Below are positions 50,118-59,169 of a stretch of DNA of 64,000 bases, piece by piece. Below the pieces are notes generated by a model. The model worked only from the letters and a program-made list of their open reading frames with translations, was not told the DNA's origin and ran no database searches. The position numbers and the translations under genes were made by a program. Every line of letters begins with the position of its first letter. The stretch's first letter is position 1. Source of the stretch: Paractinoplanes rishiriensis (lineage in GTDB: Bacteria > Actinomycetota > Actinomycetes > Mycobacteriales > Micromonosporaceae); NCBI RefSeq assembly GCF_016862375.1, contig NZ_BOMV01000097.1:1-64000 (forward strand). Direction: 5' to 3'.

Positions 50118-50714
50118 GTGCTAGCCTGCCTCGCCGCCGCGGCGGCCACCTGCGCGGCGGCGCTGGTCGCTCCGGCAGCGGCGCCCGGCATCACCGTTCT
50201 GAACGTCACCGGGTCGGGCTGCCGGCCGAACACCACCGCGGTCGCGCTGTCACCCGACCGCACCGCGGTCACGATCACCTACAGCGCCTACACCGCCCCG
50301 GCCGGGGGCACGGCCACGACCGTCAGCCGCAACTGCCGGATCAACATGAAGATCGACCCGGTGTCCGGCTACGCGCCCACCATCACCTCGGTGGACTACC
50401 GCGGGTTCGCGGAGGTGGCGGCGGGCTCCGCCGGTCGGTTGGCGGCCTCCTACCGTTTCCACGGTGCCGGCTGGGCCGAATCGGCGGCCATGCGCCTGAC
50501 CGGCCCGTTCTCCGACAACTGGCTGCACACTGACGTGGCCGGGGAAGGTCTGGTGACCGGCCGCTGCACCGGCGCCCACGTGCTCGACGTCGACAGCACC
50601 CTGACCCTGACCAGCACGGCGGCCGGCGCCGCCACGGACGTCATCACGATGGATTCCACCGACGCCGTGGTGCCCAACACCTTCCACCTCAGCTGGCGGC
50701 CCTGCACCCGGTGA
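50118..50714 (+). CDS. Secreted DUF4360 protein
   Basis: This 198-residue protein has a short signal peptide (LACLAAAAATCAAALVAPAA) and a DUF4360-like domain: GSGCRPNTTAVALSPDRTAV, VSRNCRINMKIDPVSGYAPT and ITSVDYRGFAEVAAGSAG, with paired Cys residues typical of the family. The function of DUF4360 proteins is unknown. GTG is the start; no strong ribosome site is visible. It is divergent from the amine oxidase gene. Confidence 0.75.
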   Translation: MLACLAAAAATCAAALVAPAAAPGITVLNVTGSGCRPNTTAVALSPDRTAVTITYSAYTAPAGGTATTVSRNCRINMKIDPVSGYAPTITSVDYRGFAEVAAGSAGRLAASYRFHGAGWAESAAMRLTGPFSDNWLHTDVAGEGLVTGRCTGAHVLDVDSTLTLTSTAAGAATDVITMDSTDAVVPNTFHLSWRPCTR

Positions 50715-50720
50715 GCATCG

Positions 50721-50737
50721 GCCGAAAACCTTTCGGC
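50721..50737. terminator. Small inverted repeat after the DUF4360 gene
   Basis: GCCGAAA (50721-50727) and TTTCGGC (50731-50737) flank a three-base loop, seven bases past the DUF4360 stop. It is a weak terminator candidate or an operator half of the following importer promoter, since the promoter palindrome also contains a CGAAAA element. Confidence 0.35.
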
Positions 50738-50798
50738 GAACGATGGCCGGTCTGTCCCCTGCAACGTGGCTGCTGGCTGGCGATATAGACGTACATCG

Positions 50799-50844
50799 TT
50801 GACACTCGGGTACGCCGCTGACATTATCCCCGAAAAGGTTTTCG
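50799..50844 (+). promoter_or_regulatory. Promoter and operator of ABC importer 2
   Basis: A consensus -35 TTGACA (50799-50804) is followed after 17 bases by -10 CATTAT (50822-50827). The inverted repeat CGAAAAGGTTTTCG (50831-50844) starts three bases after the -10 box, where transcription should begin. This is a classic repressor layout, 20 bases before the binding-protein start. Confidence 0.68.
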
Positions 50845-50864
50845 CCGGCCGTGAAGGGTGTGCC

Positions 50865-52220
50865 ATGAGGAGACGGGAACTGCTGGCTCTCGGCGGTCTG
50901 ATGTCGTTGGTCGCCGCCTGCGGTGATGACGAGAGTTCGGCGGATGAGACGCAGCTTCAGTTCATGTACTGGGGCTCGACCTTTGAGCAGAAGGCCGTGG
51001 CCAAGATGCTCACGTCCTTCGAGGAACGCAACTCAGGTACCAAGGTCAAACCCCTTTTCACCCCGGACGAGTACGACGTCAAACTGAACACCCTGGTGGC
51101 CAGCGGCAGCGTGCCCGACGTCGCCTACGTGCCGATGGCGATGTCCTACCGGCTGGCCGAGCAGGGCAAGCTGGTCAACCTCTTCCCGTACCTGACCAAG
51201 TACCCGGAGCTGGCCGGCTATCTGCCGGACGCCTACCTCTGGTACGGCAAGGACCAGCTGCACGGGGTGGCGACCGCCAACGAGATCGAGCTGCTCTGGT
51301 ACAGCAAGTCGGCGATCGCCGCGGCGGGCGTTCCGGCGCCGCCGGCCCAGGCGGCCTCCGCGTGGACCTGGGATCAGCTGGTGGAGAACGCCTACAAGCT
51401 CACCGTCGACCAGAACGGCAAGCACCCGGACGAGCCGGGCTTCGACGCCAAGCGGGTCAAACAGTTCGGCATCTCGATCAGCGTCACGTACGCCGCGGCC
51501 TGGTACGGCTTCCTGCGCAGCAACGGCGCGGACTTCGCCGACCCGGCGGGCACCCGGTGCCTGCTGGACACCCCCGAGGCGATCGAGGTCTTCCAGAACC
51601 TCCAGGACCTGATCTACAAGCACCGGGTGGCTCCCGGCCCGGGGCAGCTGGCCGCGACCGGCGACGACGTACCGGGCACCAACGTGCTGCTGAAGACCAA
51701 GCGGGTGGCCATGATCGTCGACGGCCACTGGAGCCTGCTCGACATGAACCAGAGCAAGGTGGACTACGGCATCGGCGTGCTGCCCAAGTACGACCAGCCG
51801 TTCACCACCAGCCAGGTGGCCGGCGCCTCGGCCGTGTTCGCGGGCAGCAAGCACGTGGAGGAGGCGATCGAGCTGTTCGCCTTCCACATCGACCCGCGCT
51901 ACGTCGACCTCTACCAGCTGGGCCTGTGGATGCCGCAGGAGCGCAAGTACTACGAGGACCAGGCGGCCATCGATTCGTGGACCAAGAACGACAGCCACCC
52001 ACCCGAGTTCCGCACCGCGGTGGTCGACTACGCGCGCGATCACGGCGTACCGGATCTGCGTGGTCGTTTGAAGAATTTGTCGGTCATCAACAGTGACGTG
52101 CTGACCCCGGCGTTGCAGGAGATCGAGACCGGCAAGCGGCCGGCCGCCGCAGTGCTCAAGGAGGTCGCCCCCAAGATCACCGCGAAGATGCAGGGCTGGC
52201 AGCACACGCAGGAGCTCTGA
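50865..52220 (+). CDS. Sugar-binding lipoprotein of ABC importer 2
   Basis: This 451-residue family 1 solute-binding protein starts MRRRELLALGGLMSLVAAC with a lipobox ending VAAC. Mature features include LQFMYWGSTFEQKAVAKMLT, GSVPDVAYVPMAMSYRLAEQ and GVATANEIELLWYSKSAIAA. GAAGGG precedes the ATG. Two permease genes follow, then a GH5 cellulase, so beta-glucan oligomers are plausible cargo; that is inference. A promoter with an operator palindrome lies directly upstream. Confidence 0.88.
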   Translation: MRRRELLALGGLMSLVAACGDDESSADETQLQFMYWGSTFEQKAVAKMLTSFEERNSGTKVKPLFTPDEYDVKLNTLVASGSVPDVAYVPMAMSYRLAEQGKLVNLFPYLTKYPELAGYLPDAYLWYGKDQLHGVATANEIELLWYSKSAIAAAGVPAPPAQAASAWTWDQLVENAYKLTVDQNGKHPDEPGFDAKRVKQFGISISVTYAAAWYGFLRSNGADFADPAGTRCLLDTPEAIEVFQNLQDLIYKHRVAPGPGQLAATGDDVPGTNVLLKTKRVAMIVDGHWSLLDMNQSKVDYGIGVLPKYDQPFTTSQVAGASAVFAGSKHVEEAIELFAFHIDPRYVDLYQLGLWMPQERKYYEDQAAIDSWTKNDSHPPEFRTAVVDYARDHGVPDLRGRLKNLSVINSDVLTPALQEIETGKRPAAAVLKEVAPKITAKMQGWQHTQEL

Positions 52221-52224
52221 GGCG

Positions 52225-53124
52225 ATGGCGGGGCTCTCGGGCCAGCGGCGCATGGAACGGCGCTGGGGCGTGTTCATGGCCGTGCCGGCGATTCTCGGCT
52301 TCGTCATCTTCACCGCCGGGCCGATGGTCGCCTCGCTCGTCTTCAGTCTCACGGATTGGCAGGTCGGTGGTTCGCCCTCGTTCGTCGGGCTGGAGAACTA
52401 CACGGCGATGGCCGAGGACGAGCTGTTCTGGAAGTCCCTGAGCGCCACCACGTACTACACGCTCGGTGCGGTGCCGCTCTCGCTGATCGTGGCGTTCGGC
52501 GTCGCGATGCTGCTCAACCAGCGGGTGCGCGGGCTGCCGGTCTGGCGGACGATCTTCTACCTGCCGACGCTGGTGCCCGCGATCGCCAACGTCGTGCTCT
52601 GGATCTGGATCTTCAACCCGGACTTCGGCCTGCTCAACTCGATGCTGCGGCAGGGCGGGCTGCCGGGCGGCATGTGGATCTACGACGAGTCCATGGCGGT
52701 GCCCTCACTGATCATCATGAGCACCTGGGCGTTCGGCAACACCATGGTGATCTTTCTGGCCGGGCTCCAGGGCATGCCGCAGCACCTGTACGAGGCGGTG
52801 TCGGTGGACGGGGGCGGGCCGTGGCACCGGTTTCGCCACGTGACCCTGCCGATGATGACGCCCACCATCTTCTACAACCTCGTGGTCGGCATCATCGGCA
52901 CGTTCCAGGTGTTCAACCAGGCCTACGTGATGACCGAGGGCGGCCCCAACAACGCCACGCTGTTCTACGTCTACTACCTGTTCCGCAAGGCGTTCGGGGA
53001 AAGCGAGATGGGGTACGCGAGCGCGCTCGCCTGGGTGCTTTTCATGATCATCATGTTGGTCACGTTCGTGATGTTCCGTAATGCGCGGCGTTGGGTCTAC
53101 TACGAAATGGCGAATGCTCGATGA
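52225..53124 (+). CDS. ABC importer 2 permease (MalF/UgpA-like)
   Basis: This 299-residue permease has six predicted membrane helices: VFMAVPAILGFVIFTAGPMV, SLIVAFGVAMLLNQRVRGLP, FYLPTLVPAIANVVLWIWIF and later segments. The EAA loop is LYEAVSVDGGGPWHRFRHVT, followed by LPMMTP. It lies four bases after the binding-protein stop and overlaps the second permease by four bases. Together the two permeases form the channel. Confidence 0.9.
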   Translation: MAGLSGQRRMERRWGVFMAVPAILGFVIFTAGPMVASLVFSLTDWQVGGSPSFVGLENYTAMAEDELFWKSLSATTYYTLGAVPLSLIVAFGVAMLLNQRVRGLPVWRTIFYLPTLVPAIANVVLWIWIFNPDFGLLNSMLRQGGLPGGMWIYDESMAVPSLIIMSTWAFGNTMVIFLAGLQGMPQHLYEAVSVDGGGPWHRFRHVTLPMMTPTIFYNLVVGIIGTFQVFNQAYVMTEGGPNNATLFYVYYLFRKAFGESEMGYASALAWVLFMIIMLVTFVMFRNARRWVYYEMANAR

Positions 53125-53948
53125 GGGGCCGATTCCTGCTGTACCTGGCACTGGTGGCCGGTGCGATTCCGACCCTGCTGCCGTTCGTCTGGCTGGTGCG
53201 CAGCGCGTTCATGCAGGACGCCCAGATGTTCATCGCGCCGCCGCAGTGGATTCCCGACCCGTTCCAGTGGTCGAACTTCACCGAGGCGCTGACCGCGCAA
53301 CCGTTCGGCCGCTATTTCGTCAATACCGTGGTGATCGCCGTGATCAGCGTCATCGGCACGGTGCTGACCTGTTCGATCGCCGCGTTCAGCTTCTCCCGGC
53401 TGCGCTGGCGCGGTCGCAACGTGGTCTTCGCCCTGCTGCTCAGCAGTGTGATGCTGCCGTACGCGGTGACGCTGATCCCGACCTTTGTGATGTGGCAGGA
53501 ACTCGGCCTGCTCAACACCATAGCGCCGCTGACCGTGCCCAGTTGGTTCGCCGGAGCGGGCGGCGGCGTGTTCAACGTCTTCCTGCTTCGGCAGTTCTTC
53601 CTGACCATTCCGTTCGAACTGGACGAGGCCGCCTACATCGAGGGCGCCTCGCCGTTCCGGGTGTTCTGGATGATCGTCATGCCGCTGTCCAAACCGGCCA
53701 TCGTGGTGGTCACCGTTTTCACCTTCATCGGTACGTGGAACGACTTCCTCGGTCCGCTGCTGTACCTCACCGACGAGGAGAAATACACGCTGTCCATCGG
53801 CCTGGCCTCGTTCCAGAGCATCTACATCACCCAGTGGGGCTATCTGATGGCGGCGTCCGCGGCGGTCATCGTCCCGATCATCGCGCTCTTCTTCTTTCTC
53901 CAGCGCTACTTCATCGAGGGAGTCACCCTCACCGGCATCAAGAACTGA
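53121..53948 (+). CDS. ABC importer 2 permease (MalG/UgpE-like)
   Basis: This 275-residue inner permease has membrane helices at LLYLALVAGAIPTLLPFVWL, VVIAVISVIGTVLTCSIAAF and later segments. The EAA loop is ELDEAAYIEGASPFRVFWMI, followed by VMPLSKPA. The C-terminus RYFIEGVTLTGIKN is typical of the MalG/UgpE group. No ATPase gene follows; the next gene is a GH5 cellulase after 145 bases. A shared MsiK-like ATPase elsewhere is expected. Confidence 0.9.
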   Translation: MRGRFLLYLALVAGAIPTLLPFVWLVRSAFMQDAQMFIAPPQWIPDPFQWSNFTEALTAQPFGRYFVNTVVIAVISVIGTVLTCSIAAFSFSRLRWRGRNVVFALLLSSVMLPYAVTLIPTFVMWQELGLLNTIAPLTVPSWFAGAGGGVFNVFLLRQFFLTIPFELDEAAYIEGASPFRVFWMIVMPLSKPAIVVVTVFTFIGTWNDFLGPLLYLTDEEKYTLSIGLASFQSIYITQWGYLMAASAAVIVPIIALFFFLQRYFIEGVTLTGIKN

Positions 53949-54093
53949 GCCGCTCAACCGCCGGGCGAGGCATGTTCGTCTGTGTCTCTTTCTGGCCGAG
54001 TTGGTTCGGAAGATCGCGCGACCGTTCGCCGGGGATTACCAAAGTGTTGCTGAGGTGTGAACGGGGTCACGTGAGGAAGGACGAGACGAAACC

Positions 54094-55122
54094 ATGAACA
54101 AGACTCGACAGGCATGGGGGCGCGTGGTCGGTGCCCTGGCCGCGATCACGCTGGTTCCGATCGCCGCCGTCAGCGGTGCGTCGCCGGCCAGTGCCGCCAC
54201 CAATCAGTTCCGGGGCATGAACTGGGCTGTGCTGGGTGACAACTTCAGCACCGGCCCGCTCGTCCTGCACGGCCTGAGCCAGTCCGACAGCAACGCGACC
54301 GTCCGGGCCAAGGCCAATGCCCTGTACGACGACATGGCCGCGATCGGGGTCAACACGGTCCGGCTGCCGATCAACACGCACACCGTCGGTACCGCGTGGT
54401 GGGAGAACTACCGGGGCGCCATCGACGCCGCCACCGCCCGCGGCTTCAAGGTCATCCTGGCCTACTGGGAGGACGGCGCCGCCTCCGGTGGCCGGATCAC
54501 CAACCTCGCCGCCTGGAACACCATGTGGTCCCGGGTGACCTACCTGTACGGCTCCAACACCAACGTCTACTTCGAGCCGATGAACGAGCCGCACGGCTAC
54601 AGCTCGGCGGACTGGCGCAACGTCGCGGCGAACTGGATGAGCTACCACTACTCGGCGGTGCCCAGCCGGACGCTGATCGGCGGCACCGGCTACAGCCAGG
54701 ACCTGCGGGACATCTGCAACGACAGCCGCTTCAGCGGGACGCTGCTGTCCTTCCACCACTACGCGTTCTTCTACAGCGCGATGACGTACGACGCGTTCCG
54801 CAGCCACGTACAGACCCGCCTCGGCAACTGCGCCTCCCGCGCGATCGTGACCGAGTACGGCGCGCCGATGTCCACCGGCCTCAACTACGCCAACGCGAGC
54901 AGCACCGACAACTTCGTCCGGCACATCCGGGCAGTCACCCAGGTCATGCGGGACAACCAGATGGGCGGCACCTACTGGCCCGCGCTCGGCGGCAAGCCCA
55001 CCGGCAGCCTCGGCTACGACCACTACTCGATGTTCGGTCTCAGCGGCAGCGGCACCAACCTCAACCTGACCGTCCGCAACGCCTCCGGCCGCGACCGCAT
55101 CCGGTACGGCTGGGGCCTCTAG
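54094..55122 (+). CDS. Secreted GH5 cellulase-like glycosidase
   Basis: This 342-residue protein has a signal peptide (GRVVGALAAITLVPIAAVSG, cleavage near SPASAA) and a GH5 barrel. IGVNTVRLPINTHTVG, NVYFEPMNEPHGYSS with the acid/base Glu, LLSFHHYAFF and IVTEYGAPMSTG with the nucleophile Glu are all present. It has no binding module. GH5 enzymes cleave beta-1,4-glucans or mannans; cellulase is the likeliest guess. It follows importer 2, which may take up its products. Confidence 0.88.
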   Translation: MNKTRQAWGRVVGALAAITLVPIAAVSGASPASAATNQFRGMNWAVLGDNFSTGPLVLHGLSQSDSNATVRAKANALYDDMAAIGVNTVRLPINTHTVGTAWWENYRGAIDAATARGFKVILAYWEDGAASGGRITNLAAWNTMWSRVTYLYGSNTNVYFEPMNEPHGYSSADWRNVAANWMSYHYSAVPSRTLIGGTGYSQDLRDICNDSRFSGTLLSFHHYAFFYSAMTYDAFRSHVQTRLGNCASRAIVTEYGAPMSTGLNYANASSTDNFVRHIRAVTQVMRDNQMGGTYWPALGGKPTGSLGYDHYSMFGLSGSGTNLNLTVRNASGRDRIRYGWGL

Positions 55123-55190
55123 CCCCCACCCCCGGCGCCGGGCCACGTGCCCGGTGCCGGCGGTTGGTGCCGGCTCCTACTGTGGACGGC

Positions 55191-55787
55191 GTGACGAATC
55201 GAGACGGCGGCAACGACGACCGCCGAGCCATGCCGCCCGCCGATCCCTGGCTGGAGTCGGCGCCCACCTCATCCTTCGAACCCGTTCCCGACGACACCTA
55301 CCCCGGCGAGGCACCCCCGCGGCGCGCGCGGGGCTTCTGGTGGCCGGTCGCGGCCGCGGTCGCGCTGCTCGCCTGCGCCGGCGGCGTCCTGCTGAACCCG
55401 TTCGACGACGACGATGACCCGGCCGGCCGGGCCCTGCCCACCACGCGCCCGTCGGTGACCGCCGCCTCCGCCGGCCCGGCGCCGCGGGCGAGCACCGCGC
55501 CGCTCTCCGGCGACCTGGTGGTCTACCTGGTGACCTCGAACCGCAAGGGCGAGGTGGCCAGCGTGGAGTACACCGACCAGGACTCCGACCACATCCGCAA
55601 GGGCGAGGTGTCGCTGCCGTGGCGGCACACCTTCCGGCTCACCGGCGAGAAGCACCCGCTGGTGCTGATCGCCCAGCGCAAGAGCGGCGGCGCCGGGCCG
55701 GTGACCTGCTCGATCAGCCTGGGCGGCAAGGAGCTGACCACCGCGGTCCAGCGCGGAAGGTACGCCGCACCGCAGTGCTCGGCTTAG
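55191..55787 (+). CDS. MmpS-like membrane-anchored protein
   Basis: This 198-residue protein has a Pro-rich acidic N-terminus, one membrane helix (about 46-62, WWPVAAAVALLACAGGVLL), and an extracytoplasmic domain resembling MmpS: VVYLVTSNRKGEVASVEYTD, then LPWRHTFRLTGEKHPLVLIA and GAGPVTCSISLGGKELTTAV. Mycobacterial MmpS proteins assist MmpL exporters; no MmpL gene is here. The start is GTG at 55191. It converges with the MFS exporter, whose stop is 23 bases away. Confidence 0.75.
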   Translation: MTNRDGGNDDRRAMPPADPWLESAPTSSFEPVPDDTYPGEAPPRRARGFWWPVAAAVALLACAGGVLLNPFDDDDDPAGRALPTTRPSVTAASAGPAPRASTAPLSGDLVVYLVTSNRKGEVASVEYTDQDSDHIRKGEVSLPWRHTFRLTGEKHPLVLIAQRKSGGAGPVTCSISLGGKELTTAVQRGRYAAPQCSA

Positions 55788-55810
55788 CGGACGCCGGGTG
55801 ATCCGGGATC

Positions 55811-57388
55811 TCAGCCCAGGACGACCCCGTCCGTGTTGGCCGGGGCGGGATCGGGCAGGCGTCTCATCCGGACCGAGTTCAGCAGACCCAGCAGCGCGGC
55901 CAGCAGCGGGATGAGCAGGGCGATCTGCAGTGACACCGGCCGGGCCTCGGTGTTGATGCGGAGGATCTCGGCGCGCACCGCCGGGGTCTGCTCGGTGAGG
56001 TATTCCTCCAGGTGGGTGTTGGTCATCACCTCGGCGTTCTCCGCCAGCACCTGCGCCACCCGGGTCTGTTCGGCGGGGGAGAGGACGTCGCTCGCCTCGG
56101 CCTGGGTGGTGAACGAGAAGGCCAGCGTCGCCAGCATGACCGCGCCGGCGAACGCCAGGCCGAACGACAGCCCGAACGAGCCGCCCGCGGAGTTGACGGC
56201 GGCGGCCTCGCTCACCCGTTCCTCCGAGATCGGCGCGAGCGTGTAGTCGTTGAGCTGGGACACCAGCAGGCCCAGCCCGGAGCCCGCGATCGCCAGCGGA
56301 ATCAGCAGGCCCCAGCCGAACTCGGCCCGGGGCACGATCGGGATCAGGATCGCGACGCCGATGGTGACGAGCAGGAAACCGGTACTTACGATGCTCGCCG
56401 GGCGCCGCTTTCCGGCCTTCTTACTGGCCAGCAGGGCCACCGCGAACATGCTCAGTGACAGCGGGGCGAGGGAGAGGCCGGCCAGCATCGCGCTGTATTC
56501 CAGCACCATCTGGAGATAGATCGGCAGCGCGATCATCAGGCCGCCCAGGGCGATCTGCTGCAGCAACTGCTGGGAGATGCCGACCCGGAACATCGCGGAC
56601 CGGAACAGCACCGGGTCCAGCAGGTGCGACCGGCCCGCGCGCTTGCGTCGTACCAGCCAGAAAGCCAAGCCGGCCAGCGCTGCCGCACCGAGCAGCAGGA
56701 GCGCGAGGACCGCCTCGCCGCCCTCCTGCCAGACCAGGATGCCGAGCACGATGCCGCCCATGCCGATCACCGAGAGGATCGAGCCGACGGCGTCGATGGT
56801 GCGCGGCCCGGTGTAGGGCACATTGCGGACCAGGCCGATGCCGGACAGCACGCCGGCGATGATCACGACCTCCAAGGCAAAACCCACCCGCCAGGACAGG
56901 TACGTGGTGATGAAGCCGCCGAGCAGCGGTCCGACCGCGGCGGCGATCGCGGCCGCGGCACCGACCAGGGCGTAGACCTTGCGTTGGGCCGCTCCCTGGA
57001 AGTTGCCGTGGATGAGCGACTGCATGGCCGGCAGCAGCAGCGATGCGCCGATGCCGCCGATCAGGGCCCAGAAGATGATGAGCGTGGTCAGGCTCTGCGC
57101 GAACGTCATCGCCAGCGCGCCGACCGCGTAGCCGAGCAGGCCGAGGACGTAGGCGCGCTTACGCCCGATGAGGTCGCCGACCTTGCCGCCGATCAGGATG
57201 AACGCGGCGGACACCAGCGCCTCCAGAGCGATCGCCGACTGGACGCCGCTCGTGGTGGTGCCGAGATCGCGGACCACCGCGGCGATCGAGACGTTCATCA
57301 GCGACGTGTCCACGACCAGGACGAACATCGCCATCGCGAGGAGGACGGCCAGCCGTCCCTCGCGCCCGCTGCCTGCCTGCTGAGCCAT
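55811..57388 (-). CDS. MFS drug exporter, 14-helix (DHA2) type
   Basis: This 525-residue transporter begins with helix LAVLLAMAMFVLVVDTSLMN, the DHA2 motif with a membrane Asp in LVVDTSLMNVS. Motif A-like GGKVGDLIGRKRAYVLGLL lies in the second loop. Later helices include TLIIFWALIGGIGASLLLPA and VAVALLASKKAGKRRPASIV. The length fits 14 helices, as in EmrB/QacA. It probably exports cationic or aromatic drugs in exchange for protons. It is a single gene convergent with the MmpS-like gene. Confidence 0.9.
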   Translation of the reverse strand: MAQQAGSGREGRLAVLLAMAMFVLVVDTSLMNVSIAAVVRDLGTTTSGVQSAIALEALVSAAFILIGGKVGDLIGRKRAYVLGLLGYAVGALAMTFAQSLTTLIIFWALIGGIGASLLLPAMQSLIHGNFQGAAQRKVYALVGAAAAIAAAVGPLLGGFITTYLSWRVGFALEVVIIAGVLSGIGLVRNVPYTGPRTIDAVGSILSVIGMGGIVLGILVWQEGGEAVLALLLLGAAALAGLAFWLVRRKRAGRSHLLDPVLFRSAMFRVGISQQLLQQIALGGLMIALPIYLQMVLEYSAMLAGLSLAPLSLSMFAVALLASKKAGKRRPASIVSTGFLLVTIGVAILIPIVPRAEFGWGLLIPLAIAGSGLGLLVSQLNDYTLAPISEERVSEAAAVNSAGGSFGLSFGLAFAGAVMLATLAFSFTTQAEASDVLSPAEQTRVAQVLAENAEVMTNTHLEEYLTEQTPAVRAEILRINTEARPVSLQIALLIPLLAALLGLLNSVRMRRLPDPAPANTDGVVLG

Positions 57389-57619
57389 GAATACAAGTCA
57401 CCGGGTCGCCCGGCCCGCGGGCATCATCCCGTACAGAGTATTTGCGCTTGTGAACGGGGTGTTGCAGCAATCTTTGCCTTGGAAAAAGCACCGATTAAAG
57501 TTCCCCTAAGTGATTCACAGGCGTCTATGTATTTCCCCGCAGGGCATTGCGGGCATATGTTCCCCGTGCGCCCCACCTTGACCGGAAGAGGGTGGGTACT
57601 CGAGGAAAGGTCCAGAATT

Positions 57620-58339
57620 ATGAGAAAACCACGCTTGCTCATCGGGGCAGCAGTGCTGGCCGTTGCGATGGCCGGCTCGGTCTCGCTGGTGAGCGCGGCG
57701 TCCGCCGACGCGGACATCCAGGTCACCGCGACGATCAACGTGTCCGGCAACTTCGACGGCAGCGGAAACCGCTACATCGGCGCCGGTGACCTCGGCTCCG
57801 GTGGCCAGGACGAGGGCCAGGACCCGCTGTTCAAGCTGGCCAACGGCGCGACCCTGAGCAACGTCGTGCTGGGCTCCCCGGCCGCCGACGGCATCCACTG
57901 CTCGGGCAGCTGCACTCTGCGCAACGTCACCTGGCAGGACGTCGGCGAGGACGCCGCCACCTTCCGCGGCACCAACGCGACCGTCGTGGTCGACGGCGGC
58001 AGCGCGGCCAAGGCGTCGGACAAGGTGTTCCAGGACAACCGCGGTGCCGGCGGGTCGGTGACCATCCGCAACTTCAGGGTCAACGACTTCGGCAAGTTCT
58101 ACCGCTCCTGCGGCAACTGCTCCACGCAGGCCGCCCGGACGGTGAACATCCAGAACCTCACCGCGACCGGCGGCGACGTGATCGCCGGCGTCAACGTGAA
58201 CTACGGCGACGTGGCGCGGCTGTCCGGCCTCAACATCGGCAGCATCGACACCTGTCACCTGTTCAACGGCAACAACAGCGGTGACGAGCCGACGAAGATC
58301 GGCGAGGGTGCGAACGGACGGAACTGCATCGTCTCCTGA
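57620..58339 (+). CDS. Secreted PL3 pectate lyase, single domain
   Basis: This 239-residue protein has a signal peptide (LLIGAAVLAVAMAGSVSLVS) and only a PL3 domain. The catalytic strip is ADGIHCSGSCTLRNVTWQDV and GEDAATFRG; ASDKVFQDN and GKFYRSCGNC follow. It parallels the larger enzyme at 15645 motif by motif but lacks the binding module and linker, and it has Arg where the other has Lys after GEDAATF. GAGGAAAGG precedes the ATG. It should cut soluble pectate. A strong hairpin follows the stop. Confidence 0.9.
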   Translation: MRKPRLLIGAAVLAVAMAGSVSLVSAASADADIQVTATINVSGNFDGSGNRYIGAGDLGSGGQDEGQDPLFKLANGATLSNVVLGSPAADGIHCSGSCTLRNVTWQDVGEDAATFRGTNATVVVDGGSAAKASDKVFQDNRGAGGSVTIRNFRVNDFGKFYRSCGNCSTQAARTVNIQNLTATGGDVIAGVNVNYGDVARLSGLNIGSIDTCHLFNGNNSGDEPTKIGEGANGRNCIVS

Positions 58340-58350
58340 CGAGCAGACCC

Positions 58351-58382
58351 CGGGGCCAGGCCGCAGTAGCGGCCTGGCCCCG
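58351..58382 (+). terminator. Terminator hairpin of the second PL3 gene
   Basis: CGGGGCCAGGCCGC (58351-58364) and GCGGCCTGGCCCCG (58369-58382) are perfect complements around the loop AGTA, 11 bases after the PL3 stop. No U-tract follows, as is common in GC-rich actinobacteria. Confidence 0.75.
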
Positions 58383-58464
58383 TTGCGATGCCAGCGTTTG
58401 TCAAGCGAAGTGCAGGCGACGGGCAGCACGGTGAGGCACCACACCGAACCGGAAGGAACCTCCC

Positions 58465-59124
58465 GTGAACCTGTTCCGCACCCATGGCTGGCGGCTCGCC
58501 CTCGTCACCTCCGGGATCCTGATGCTGATCGGCGGCCCGATGCACCCCGAGGCCGACGCCAAGCACCCGCTGCGCGAGGAACTCGCGATCATGACCGCGC
58601 ACCCGGACTGGATTCCGGCACACCTCTTCGTCGTGCTCAGCACCGCTCTGCTCGCCGTCGGACTGGTGGCGGCGTACCGGCGCAAGGCCTGGCCGGCGAT
58701 CCACCGGGCGCTCGGCATCGCGGCGCTGGCGGTGTCCCTGTACGTGGTCGAGACGATCTTCCACCTGGCCGCCGCGGTGGACAGCCACGCACTGCACCAC
58801 GGCGGGGCGGCACCGGTCGCGTTCACCCACGTGGGGCTCAGCGTCCTGCTCTACCCGGTCTCCGGCCTCGCGGTCGCCTACCTGGCGAGCCGCCAGCTCG
58901 TCGCCTGGCGCGGCCCGCGCCGGTTCGCCGGGCTGCCCGGGGTGGCCGGCGGGCTGATGCACGCGCTGTCCGTACCGCTGGTGCTGGCACTGCCCAACAC
59001 CGAGCTGACCCCGATGTTCGCCGGATCCGCCGTGCTGATCGCGGTGTGGTCCCTGGTCACCGGCCTGGCCGGCGCGCCGCGCCCGGCCGCGGTACCGGCC
59101 GAGCGGCAACCGGCCGCCGTCTGA
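58465..59124 (+). CDS. Multi-span membrane protein of unknown function
   Basis: This 219-residue protein has about six membrane helices: LALVTSGILMLIGGPMHPEA, LFVVLSTALLAVGLVAAYRR, ALGIAALAVSLYVVETIFHL, THVGLSVLLYPVSGLAVAYL and later segments. His residues cluster around the membrane (PMHPEADAKHP, DSHALHHGG), which may bind metal or heme; that is inference. GGAAGGAACC precedes the GTG start. I recognise no family. It stands between the PL3 gene and the AfsR-type regulator, 45 bases from the latter. Confidence 0.7.
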   Translation: MNLFRTHGWRLALVTSGILMLIGGPMHPEADAKHPLREELAIMTAHPDWIPAHLFVVLSTALLAVGLVAAYRRKAWPAIHRALGIAALAVSLYVVETIFHLAAAVDSHALHHGGAAPVAFTHVGLSVLLYPVSGLAVAYLASRQLVAWRGPRRFAGLPGVAGGLMHALSVPLVLALPNTELTPMFAGSAVLIAVWSLVTGLAGAPRPAAVPAERQPAAV

Positions 59125-59169
59125 GTCAATGCGCCGGGGCCGGCCGTCCGGGCCCTTAGGATCACCGCC

